Below, piece after piece: positions 49,740 through 58,047 of a stretch of DNA of 64,000 nucleotides (positions are counted from its first letter, which is position 1; each line of letters begins with the position of its first letter). A program made the translations under genes and the position numbers. Origin of the DNA: Naegleria lovaniensis (lineage: Eukaryota; Heterolobosea; Eutetramitea; Acrasida; Naegleriidae); NCBI RefSeq assembly GCF_003324165.1, contig NW_025407825.1:1-64000 (forward strand), read 5' to 3'. The notes beneath the pieces are model-generated. The model ran no database searches, was not told the origin of the DNA, and worked only from the letters and a program-made list of their open reading frames with translations.

Positions 49740-51104
49740 ATGTCATCACCAAGCAAGCCAACACAAGGAGATTCCAAGAGCGTCATCCCACCAGGTACCA
49801 CCTTCCGTCACAGAGTCACGTTGCCAACAAGATGGAGTGATGAAGACAATCAAAAAGTATTGAACAATGCCATTTACTTGACCTTGTTCGAGGAGGCAAG
49901 AACGGACTACTTTGGACCCAATACATTGAATTTATTGGATCCAGAGACATTGACATATCCTTTTGTGTTGTTAAAGGTTTGTATGATGATGATGACACAA
50001 ATCCATCGGTTGGATGATGGATTTCAATTTTTTAAAAAATTTAATTTTATTTTGAAACGATCAAAATATTCGATTATTAATAATATTGCCAAAACATCCT
50101 ATGCAATGTTGATGATTATTTTGACACATTTCAACATACGAATGACAGTGTGATTTGAGATGCATTGCTCCAGGAAAGGGTTTCAAACAATGTGATGTCT
50201 ACATCAAGACCTCTCAAGTCGGAACCTCATCGTTCACACAACTCTATAGAGTTTCATGGGAAGGAACTGTTTGGTGTGAAGCTGAAGCAGGTATGTATTC
50301 GTTCATGCCAACTTTCATATTACTTAGATTGTTAAAATTTTAATCTTTCATCAACACAATGGTCATTCATACCTTAATTGTTTAATGATGAATTTTGACA
50401 TGACCAAAATGTTTCACACTCGAAAACTTAATTCCCGAAATTGTTTCTTGATCCATTCGAATCATTATTTGTCAATTATACTTGTCCATACAGTCATTGT
50501 TTATTACAATTTTGCTAAAAAAACCAAAGAAAATCTTCCCGATCATTGGAGAGAATCCATTACCAAATACGAAAATTATCAATATCATCCAGTAGTGAGC
50601 TCTGTTCAAACCAACAAACAACTTCCTCTTCGTGTTGGAATGTATGCTGAAATTTCCAAGAAATACACACACGAACATGTGAAAAAATTCGCCGAATTGA
50701 GTGAAGATTACAATCCCATTCATTTGAATGCAGAATTTGCATCTAAAACTCGATTCAAGAAACCCATTGTTCATGGTCAATTATTAACCTCTCTCATTAG
50801 CGGTTTATTGGGAGCTCATTTACCAGGAGATGGAACCATTTATATGGAACAAACATATAAATACAAATTACCATTATTGGTTGGAGAGAGAGTGAAAGCT
50901 CGTGTCGAAATTGAACATATTGATCTTCAGAGAAAGATCGTGACACTCAAGACGGATTGTTACAAGTGTGAAGATTTGTCAAGTGTGGGAGGATCCTCAA
51001 TTACGAGCTCGACAGGAAAGGAAACTCTTATCATGCAAGGTCAAGCGAAAGTGATGGTTCCTGCAGAGGTTTTGGAAGAAGGTCACAAGACAAGCAAGTT
51101 GTAA
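49740..51104 (+). CDS. Peroxisomal hot-dog thioesterase / MaoC hydratase fusion (3 exons)
   Basis: Exons are 49740-49976, 50149-50290 and 50494-51104, with introns GTTTGT...ACAG (172 nt) and GTATGT...ACAG (203 nt), giving 329 residues. The N-terminal half is a 4HBT acyl-CoA thioesterase: LPTRWSDEDNQKVLNNAIYL with the catalytic Asp, FVLLKCDLRCIAPGK, and SSFTQLYRVSWEGTVWCEAE across the second junction. The C-terminal half is a MaoC-type (R)-enoyl-CoA hydratase: KKFAELSEDYNPIHLNAEFA with the Asp/His pair, then KKPIVHGQLLTSLISG. The protein ends TSKL, a perfect PTS1 peroxisome signal. I infer a role in peroxisomal fatty-acyl-CoA metabolism, perhaps hydrating and releasing intermediates. The fusion partner order is unusual. 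Confidence 0.83.
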
Positions 51105-51204
51105 TTTGTGAATTTGCTCGTGTTGTAACATTGTCTTTGAGGTTGACGATTTGTAATTTTGTAAATTAAAAATATTTACTCTTGAGTATTATTGTACTTT
51201 TTTC

Positions 51205-51903
51205 TCACTCCTCAATTTCCTCTTGTGAAAGTTCTTCAACTGAGTCGTAAAATGTATCATCTATTAAATTTGTACTTTTTTCCCACTCATCAATTTCCTC
51301 TCGTGAAAGTTCTTGAACTGAGTTTGGTGAAGTAACTTTTACCACAAAAGGTCTCTTGGTTGTCTGCTTGCCAAAAGGTAATACTGGATCTGTTTGCACT
51401 CTACTGCTAGGACTGATTTTTTGATAAAGCCATGTTGTCATGAGACAGTTCCAGAATTGACAATTTGTGAAAGTGCATTGTGAAAAAACCTCATCTCTGA
51501 GATCGGCATTCCTAAAATTGCATTCAGAAAACTCGCATCGAGCAAATGAATTAGCAAGGACATCATTCTTATTCCATTGAATATTTTTGAACTTGCAGTC
51601 TGAAAATGTGCATTTTGAAAAATCTATTTTTTGAAACTTAGATCCTGTCAAGCTTGTCTTCGGTTGGCGTTCAAATTCAAATTTACAATTATCCAATGTG
51701 CATTCTTGTAATTTTCCAGGTATATCTTTAAAATCAACGTTTGTGAAACAAGACTTTTCATATCTTTTTGAGGTAACCAAATACTTATGATGAGATATCA
51801 CACAAGTCGTATTGGAGAGTTTACATGCCTTGACTATTATATCAAGCAAAGCATTCCAAAAACTATCCATACCAGTTGCATCTGAAAAATCACAATCTTC
51901 CAT
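51205..51903 (-). CDS. Pentapeptide-repeat-like protein
   Basis: I place the start at 51903 (MEDCDFSD); the frame stays open upstream but runs through satellite-like DNA. The protein is 232 residues. The centre (about 65-165) is a degenerate pentapeptide-repeat array (ECTLDNCKFEF; KIDFSKCTFSDCKFKNIQW; RCEFSECNFRNADLRDEVF; QCTFTNCQFWNC), which folds as a right-handed beta-helix. The C-terminus contains an internal duplication (SVQELSREEIDEWEK and SVEELSQEEIEE) from a 78-bp tandem repeat (53 bp nearly identical: 51193-51245 and 51271-51323). The TGG of one copy is TGA in the other, which makes the stop codon. Function unknown; it may act as a scaffold. Confidence 0.7.
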   Translation of the reverse strand: MEDCDFSDATGMDSFWNALLDIIVKACKLSNTTCVISHHKYLVTSKRYEKSCFTNVDFKDIPGKLQECTLDNCKFEFERQPKTSLTGSKFQKIDFSKCTFSDCKFKNIQWNKNDVLANSFARCEFSECNFRNADLRDEVFSQCTFTNCQFWNCLMTTWLYQKISPSSRVQTDPVLPFGKQTTKRPFVVKVTSPNSVQELSREEIDEWEKSTNLIDDTFYDSVEELSQEEIEE

Positions 51904-51920
51904 TGAGTTGTTATATTTTG

Positions 51921-52053
51921 GCACCTTACACCTTACACTTAGTGTCAGTGTCGTTTGCATTTGACACTTGAGTGCCAAATGAACGAAGTGTGATTTGTAT
52001 TTGACACTTGAGTGTAAGGTGCTATTTGTATTTGACACTTGAGTGTAAGGTGC
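51921..52053. repeat. Short satellite-like repeats with an 11-bp inverted repeat
   Basis: ATTTGACACTTGAGTG occurs three times (51959, 51999, 52030). GCACCTTACAC at 51921-51931 is the exact reverse complement of GTGTAAGGTGC at 52012-52022 and 52043-52053. The block lies in the divergent spacer between the pentapeptide gene and the gene cut by the gap, so it could be a regulatory array or a simple microsatellite expansion. Confidence 0.85.
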
Positions 52054-52163
52054 GAAATGGATGTTGATTGAAATGGAGGTTCTAGTATGTGAAACTAACC
52101 GTTAAACTTTGTTCTCAATAAAACCAACACTTCGTTCCTTAGTATCAAACAATTGATTAAAAA

Positions 52164-52406
52164 ATGGTCAGATTCAACCCTTGGCAACTTCTTTCAGACA
52201 AATCGATTCACCATGAACATCTTTCTAAAGTTATTCAATATCCGTTGCCCAATATTCTCTACTCATATGAGGGGTCTTCTATTTCTGATAATTCTTTGAA
52301 AACGGGAATTCAATACAGCATCAAGTTTGGAAGCTACACATCCAAAATCATCAATCAACAAAAGCATAACCTTGCTCATGGATTATGTCGAGGCTGTTAT
52401 CAATGT
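52164..52406 (+). CDS. Unknown gene truncated by assembly gap
   Basis: The ATG at 52164 follows an A-run and opens 81 residues (MVRFNPWQLLSDKSIHHEHL onward) that reach the N gap with no stop. The segment ends KHNLAHGLCRGCYQC, with a paired-cysteine feel but no definite motif. Only the N-terminal part is present. The reading after the gap cannot be trusted because the gap length (10 N) is probably arbitrary. Confidence 0.55.
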
Positions 52407-52416
52407 NNNNNNNNNN
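52407..52416. other. Assembly gap (10 N)
   Basis: Ten N bases interrupt two convergent genes. The true gap length is unknown. Confidence 0.99.
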
Positions 52417-52870
52417 TCAACTTGGCCAATTCCACTTTCAATGCTTCGACTCGAGCATAGGCCTCAAGGAGAGGACAATGCTTCTCCTGATGGTCCTTAT
52501 ACTCACCTCGACACACAACATTTTTACACATCGAACAAATGACTTTGAGTTTTTCCAATTGTTTGGAAATAATTTTAGGAGCAGAAGAACATTCGAGTTG
52601 AAAAACATTGGTTTCATCGCCACGACGACAGAATGGACACGATGGACAGGATTGAATGCATGATCGACAAAAGGTGTTCCCACACTCAGAGGATGGAGGA
52701 TTGTGAACAACCGGATCGACGAAGGGAAGACTACAAATGGGACAGATTAATTCATCACTGATGGAATCGAGGTCGACATAGTTGAAGGAAGGAGGAGAAG
52801 GTTTGACAATGATGGAGAGGGGTGAGGTGGAAGTGCTGGATTGGTGTTGGTCTGTGGTTGGTTGACGCAT
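52417..52870 (-). CDS. RING / TRAF-type zinc-finger protein (3' truncated by gap)
   Basis: From the ATG at 52870 (MRQPTTDQ), 151 residues are visible before the gap. Residues 40-95 form a RING finger: CPICSLPF, ECGNTFCRSCIQSCPSCPFC. The next segment (CSMCKNVVCRGEYKDHQEKHC) is a TRAF-type zinc finger. A helical segment (EAYARVEALKVELAK) begins just before the gap and is probably a coiled coil. Such proteins are usually E3 ubiquitin ligases. The Cys between RING ligands and the long PSSEC spacer are acceptable for the family. The C-terminus is missing. Confidence 0.85.
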
Positions 52871-53216
52871 TATATTTTTTTTGTTTATGAAAGTTGAATG
52901 CAAGACGTCAATTGTCATTGGGAATGACCAATAAGAATTCTTTGTTGCGTTGACAACTTCATTGGAAAATCGCTTTCAAGTGTGATTTGAACAACCACTC
53001 ATTGTTATCAAACTGATGAAATATTCTCGAGTTCAGTCGTTGAATCCATTTTGAATGGATGATTTCCTATCAAACATAATTCCATTTTAATTCCTTGTCA
53101 CACCCGTTCAAGCTGCTCACTTCCAACGCTCTCCGCAAGATCTTTGCGTTACAACAAAAAAAAAATTGTCTTCAAAACGCTGTGTGAGACTTGAAATTTT
53201 CCGATTTTCAATCATC
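52871..53216. other. Divergent spacer, 346 bp
   Basis: This lies between the RING gene and the ML-domain gene. It ends with a long A-run (53154-53165) that at other genes directly precedes an ATG; here it precedes ATTG. Confidence 0.4.
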
Positions 53217-53684
53217 ATGATGAAATTATTTGTGTGTGCTGTGGTGGTAGTTTTGATGGCTACTTTAATGATGGAGAGTGTATTCGCTCAAGATCCACTC
53301 ACATGGAGTATTTGTAAGCGATATCCAAAACAAACATTGCAAATTACATCGGTTTCTTTGAATCCGAACCCACCTCAAGCAGGAAATAATTTGCAAGTTA
53401 CAATTCAAGGTGATTTGACTGAACCTATGGCTGCTGGATCTACCGGACAGGTCTCAGTGAATTATGCTGGAACTCCAATGTATACTGGTCCTTTTGATCC
53501 TTGTCAATTCTTGGCTGGCTCTTCTAATCAATGTCCTCTCTCTAAAGGACAACAAACACTTTCAATTACTCAACAAATTACTCCAATGGCTCCTTCAGGT
53601 GGTCCTTATCAAGGAACTATTGTTATTACTGACCAAAACAAGAATATTGTTTCATGCATTGATTTTAATTTCATGATGATGTAA
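53217..53684 (+). CDS. ML-domain (MD-2/NPC2-like) secreted lipid-binding protein
   Basis: The protein is 155 residues from MMKLF at 53217, which opens a signal peptide (MMKLFVCAVVVVLMATLMME) cut near VFAQ. The mature part fits an ML domain: WSICKRYPKQTLQITSVSL, NPPQAGNNLQVTIQGDL, PFDPCQFLAG, NQCPLSKGQQTLSITQQI, PYQGTIVITDQN and C-terminal VSCIDFNF. The four to five cysteines are placed as in NPC2-type proteins. These bind sterols or phospholipids in lysosomes or outside the cell. The A-run start context lies 51 bp upstream at a TTG (53166), in frame, hinting at a lost or alternative start. Confidence 0.75.
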   Translation: MMKLFVCAVVVVLMATLMMESVFAQDPLTWSICKRYPKQTLQITSVSLNPNPPQAGNNLQVTIQGDLTEPMAAGSTGQVSVNYAGTPMYTGPFDPCQFLAGSSNQCPLSKGQQTLSITQQITPMAPSGGPYQGTIVITDQNKNIVSCIDFNFMMM

Positions 53685-53972
53685 TAAAATGTCAGTTTAT
53701 GGATTTTTTGAGACTCCGATATTGCAGTAAGAACAGTTCTAAAGCGGAACTTGTGTCCTTGAGGTCACTCTGAATAATGGGTTTCGATAATTATGGTTTT
53801 TTCATTTAATTAAAGCCAATTTCAAATCTACCGCTCTCTTTCACCTCAAAATTTTCCAATCAAAACCAAAAAACCAAGTTAAGGCAAATGTTCCTTAAAG
53901 CAATTATTTGTGTGTCACACGTTCGTTTTGCTTTTTTGCATTATTCATTCTTCGTGTTAAATTGATATAGAG

Positions 53973-55379
53973 CTACTCGATGTCAATATCTTGTGAAGCC
54001 CTGAGCTGTTCCTTACGCTCTTTTGCACGTTGTATTTGTTCTTGTACTAATGCCGTATTCGGATCGTACGCGTATTTACATGCATGACTCACAGTGCAAT
54101 TCTGACATTTCGATTTAGAAGGATTTGGTTTCCATTCTGTGTCTTCCAAAACTATAATAATTATGAATGATGGATAAATTAATATTATTGGCAAATATTA
54201 ATAATTGTGCACAGTCAATAAATATTTTCAAAAAATCAGGTCGAGCCATGCCCAAGTTCAATAACAATTTTGTCACCTTTCTATACACAACTTACTCTGG
54301 TCAGCACAATCAATAATCATAAATTCAGTATCCATCGAGTCAAATTCAGAATCGTCAAATTCATAGGCAGTTCCACTCTCAATACACGTCAAATAACTCT
54401 TATCTGCAGGAATTCCAAATAACTCCTTAAAAGCATAATGATACATGGCAAGTTGAGTTCTATACAACTCGACATTGTGTGGCTTAATTCTCGTCTTGTA
54501 TTCGACCAAGACATGTTTATCCGTAGGTGCCGACTTGAACGGAGAGAAAAAGCCAACATTTTTCTCCCGTTCCAAATCCACACGATCAAAAATAAAGACC
54601 ATATCAATATCCTCTCGTCCTCCGATATGTTTCAAGACAAAGGGTTCTTCGATGAGAAGGGGTAACCGTGAACCTTCCATTCCGAAGGATTCAGGAGTGT
54701 TTGGTTCATCAATTCTGAAACTTGTTTCAAGAACTTCACGACTCGTATACTCATGTTCCATACGACTCGTCGTCGTTGCGATATTCCCCCATTCCATAGT
54801 CGATACATATTCCAAATGATCTTGAGAAGAAGAGAGCTGCTTCTGAAACATGGAATGAGGTGGAGCCAATATCGTGGTCAGTTCCCTTAATACATGATCT
54901 TGCAACATTTGCTTTCCACTTTCTGTCATTGGTTTTGGAACCCAAACACCCGAGGCTTTACAATTTCCGACGAGTACCTTGTTGTACGTCTTGACAGCAC
55001 GATCCACCAACATTCCACTCCAACTCATCATTCCATCCTCTACATTTCTCTCCTTCAAAATTTCTTGGGCAATGGTTCGTGCCACCTTCATGTTGAAGGC
55101 TGAATTTTCTTCATGCTCATAACGATTACTTGATCGAGGCTTATCGGGCAAGTAGTCTTTAGAGAAGTTTCCAATGGGATTAAGGTAATGAGTGCGTTGA
55201 GCTAAAGGATGAGAAGGAGCATCAATTTGTTGGTATACCAAATTGTAGAGAGTGGAGACGTGAGAGAGAGCTTCATGAATGGCCGTACCTCGTATCATGG
55301 CAGGTGTTGTTTTGGCAATGACATTGGGATCCTTGTAAGAGAGGTAGTATCGATGAGGACACGAAAGGTACGTGTCCAT
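53973..55379 (-). CDS. EXO5/Dem1-like Fe-S nuclease (2 exons)
   Basis: Exon 1 (55379-54296) and exon 2 (54151-53973) join across a 144-nt GTAAGT...ATAG intron, giving 420 residues. The start MDTYLSCPHRYYLSY is typical of RecB-family nucleases, whose first iron-sulphur Cys lies there. RGTAIHEAL is the helix with the conserved Gly/His. The PD-(D/E)XK core is EDIDMVFIFDRVD and HVLVEYKTR, followed by QLAMYHYAF. Exon 2 carries the remaining three cysteines, CQNCTVSHAC. EXO5 is a single-strand exonuclease for nuclear or mitochondrial DNA repair. The frame is open 14 codons upstream (HISK precedes the Met), so the true start could be in a missed exon. An E2F-like site lies about 205 bp upstream. Confidence 0.82.
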
Positions 55380-55794
55380 TTTACTGATGTGTGAGGGTAA
55401 TATTCCCGTGAGTATTGACCATGGTCATTGATAATTTCATTACAATTATTGAATGGTGAGAAATATTGGCATCATCCAAAATAATAATAATTCGAAATCC
55501 ACACCGGAACCAGAAATTCATTATAAATTTAAAATATTTGTAATTGCATCGAAATGTTAAATAAATTCAAATTGAATTTTTAAGCGCCAAAAAAAATGTT
55601 CCGAATATTAGAGACAGGTGGTTTTGAGAATGAATAATAATTCTCTTGTGGTACACTCAGATGACTCACCTAAAACTCATCACTATTCGTTTTCCTGACA
55701 TTTTTTTGATGTTTAAATTTTTTGCCTGTGGGATCTTTGAAGCTTGTGTAAAGTACAAAGCAAAAATTTTGAAGACGTTAGGCAAAAACTTTTG
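55380..55794. promoter_or_regulatory. Spacer with E2F-like site (55584-55593)
   Basis: GCGCCAAAAA at 55584-55593 reads TTTTTGGCGC on the minus strand, a full E2F/DP consensus match, about 205 bp before the EXO5-like start. The rest of this 415-bp AT-rich spacer shows nothing I can support. Confidence 0.4.
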
Positions 55795-55872
55795 AGGATT
55801 GTAGCTCAGCGGGAGAGCAGTGACGGCCCACGGTTGAATTCACGGTCGCTGGATCAAAACCAGCCAGTCCTC
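55795..55872 (+). tRNA. tRNA-like Pol III gene, anticodon not assignable
   Basis: The acceptor stem AGGATTG (55795-55801) pairs with CAGTCCT (55865-55871), with one G-U pair. The D arm is GCTC-AGCGGGA-GAGC and the T arm GCTGG-ATCAAAA-CCAGC. The A box TAGCTCAGCGGG and B box GATCAAAAC match the internal Pol III promoter, and TTTTT follows at 55880-55884. The 28 nt between the D and T arms exceeds the usual 22. A GTGA/TCAC anticodon stem leaves a 14-nt loop, perhaps 7 nt plus a 7-nt intron, but U33 is missing, so no anticodon is safe. T-loop position 54 is A, as in eukaryotic initiator tRNAs. It is either an intron-bearing tRNA or a tRNA-derived pseudogene. Confidence 0.5.
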
Positions 55873-55917
55873 GATCTCATTTTTGCACTGGTCGTAAATA
55901 TCAAATTGTTTACTCTT

Positions 55918-56217
55918 AGTTTTGGTTCCCAAAGTTGTATTTCCTTCCATCTATCAATTCATGCTCCATTATGGATTCTGTACAGATTCCATCATTGGCC
56001 AATTTGTTGTAACTTTTTACAACACAATGTAATTTTTAAAATAATTGTTGCAATCATCACCGCTCGGTTTTCCCCAGCAGCCAGAAATGATTTCACAAAC
56101 ACATGGGAAGAACAACTAATTCTGCCATGGTGCTGTTTACTGCGATAATCATCTTATTTGAAATGTTGAATAGTCATATAAAAAGCGGGTTGATCAACCA
56201 GTCCTCGACATCATTTT
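55918..56217. repeat. Degenerate copies of neighbouring sequence
   Basis: Two duplicated scraps lie here. At 55918-56010 a decayed copy of the DOMON gene (56605-56725) is recognisable, for example TTCCCAAAGT and GATTCTGTAC, then GATTCCATCA. At 56196-56217 the 3' end of the tRNA-like gene recurs (CCAGTCCTCGA, then CATTTTT), with a palindromic GGTTGATCAACC in place of the T arm. There is no intact gene. Confidence 0.6.
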
Positions 56218-56254
56218 TAACTCACATTGAACGACCTTTTTTTATCGCCTAACT

Positions 56255-57470
56255 TTACTGTTCAAAGGCAAAATTTACAATTAACAACGCAAACACATAC
56301 ACGAGACAAAATTTCAAATTCAAGAACGTCCATCCGAAAGCACTATTCATATTCTTATTTTCTGGATGAGAATTTCCAAGTGGGGGTGGTGGAACCTTAC
56401 TCACAATTTTTGAAAACAATGGAGCTGCTACATTCATCGATGGTGAAGCGAGTACCCTCATGCCTGAGGTCGAAGGGTTGCTTGCTGGTGGAGAACGAGA
56501 AACAGGAGGAGTTGTACTGTTATTATTTTGAAGAGTTGTGGAATTAGTTTGCGCAGGAGGAGGCAATCCTTGAGCTGTTGAGGATGAGTTTGAACTTGCC
56601 AACGTATTATTTCCCAAAGTATTATTCCCATTAATCATTGTTTCATTATTCACGCTCCATGATGTAGAATTTGTCATGTTCGATTGATTCTGTACGGATT
56701 CCATCAATGGCCAAAAATTTGGAATCATGGCAAACGAATACACAGAATGAAAGGCAAGAGAATTGTAATCATTGTTGGTGGGATCGGATGCAGAATAAGC
56801 ATACATGGCAATAAGGGTCTTATTTCTCTGAATGGCCACGTCAAATGCATCTCCTGTATTCAATTGTCTCTTAAATTCCAAAATGGTTCTTCCATTACCT
56901 TCAAACGAGGCAACTAATTGAACATTAAGTTTTCCACCTCTACAGTCATCATGACAAACATTCATATAATTCGTTGAACTCATCAGCTTTTGAATTATCA
57001 AATAAGACTTACAATTGAGTATCTTGTAATGGTCTTGAGTTAGCCACTGCATAGGTATCAAAGATAAAGGCATTTCCACTCGTGGCATCCTTCCATCCAA
57101 TAACAATGTCTGCTCGTGCCATACCTTGAGGTTGCGCTTGACTCGATGACATTTCCTGAAAACTGTGAAAACCAAAACCAATCCAACCTAATGTTGATAC
57201 TGAGAGGGCCATATACAATTCTTGAGTCGACTCATCAATGGACCACAGAATATCATAGGTTCCGTCCTGTCTCAACGATTGATTGTATTGATAGGCTCGA
57301 GAGAGAGGAAGAGGGGAAGCACTCGTGGAAATTGTTTGTTGCTGACCATGAATGAATAAAGGTGTTATTGTTGAATGGGAGGAAAGGAGAAGCAAAATGA
57401 ATCCTAATACGAAGATTAGTGCTGAATTCTGTGTCTCGAAAAGTGGTTTCGAACTCGTTCGGGTGGTCAT
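56255..57470 (-). CDS. DOMON-domain surface protein (2 exons)
   Basis: Exon 1 (57470-57013) and exon 2 (56939-56255) join across a 73-nt GTAAGT...GTAG intron, giving 380 residues. An alternative acceptor 39 bases earlier would add residues containing CHDDC but needs a 34-nt intron. The start at 57470 precedes a signal anchor (ALIFVLGFILLLLSSHSTI); an in-frame ATG at 57566 lies upstream. The DOMON beta-sandwich covers about 65-235: YDILWSIDESTQELYMALSV, GWIGFGFH, ARADIVIGWKD, and TILEFKRQLNTGDAFDVAI followed by MYAYSASDP. DOMON domains bind haem or sugars in redox proteins. A Ser/Asn/Thr-rich stalk with many N-glycosylation sites leads to a C-terminal hydrophobic helix. Confidence 0.77.
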
Positions 57471-58047
57471 GTTTGTGATGTTGGTGGTAACTCTTGTGAA
57501 GGCAATCTTTACGATGATGATAATACACGTTGGAGAACATGGAAGAAGAAAACGAACACACTTCATCCTCAAATTGGAGAAGTTGGAGCGTATTTATTGT
57601 GTTTAAAAAGATAATGGAATATGGAGAGAAAATGTGTTAAGATGGATCATGACTTGATTTCACAAATTTCCTTCCAGATCTACAAAGTTGTATTTCCAAG
57701 TTTAGACTTTCAGGGAATTTCCTTTTTGAAGTGTGTTGATTAATAATGATCCGTTCGTCAACTTAAAGCCAATGTTCATCGACCTCAATTTATTCCAATA
57801 GACACTGTGGAGTTGTCAAATTGGAAACAACCTCAAAAAAACAGTATCACTCTCTCACAAAGGCGCCAAAGTTTACCCGCCAAAATTTGAGCATTTTCAT
57901 TACATTAAAAAAAATCCTCCAATCAACAACCTGAACCACATTTTCGGTTGGAGCACCATCCTTCTTCTTGTAACTTTGAAAAAAGCCTCATCAAAGGTGG
58001 TATTAATACAATACATCGGACGATAACCTCCTAGTAAACGAATAACA
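57471..58047. promoter_or_regulatory. Divergent promoter with two E2F-like sites
   Basis: GGCGCCAAA (57862-57870) and CCCGCCAAA (57876-57884) are both full reverse-strand matches to TTTSSCGC, six bases apart, about 165 bp before the coiled-coil gene. Paired E2F sites are typical of cell-cycle promoters in animals and plants. Nothing else is seen. Confidence 0.5.

Noticed and set aside
50385-50493. N-terminal 36 residues of the third thioesterase/hydratase frame
   Set aside because: They lie upstream of the ACAG acceptor that restores the 4HBT strand; treated as intron.
55744-56148. 134-residue frame over the tRNA-like gene
   Set aside because: It covers a structured Pol III gene and duplicated scraps; no protein features.
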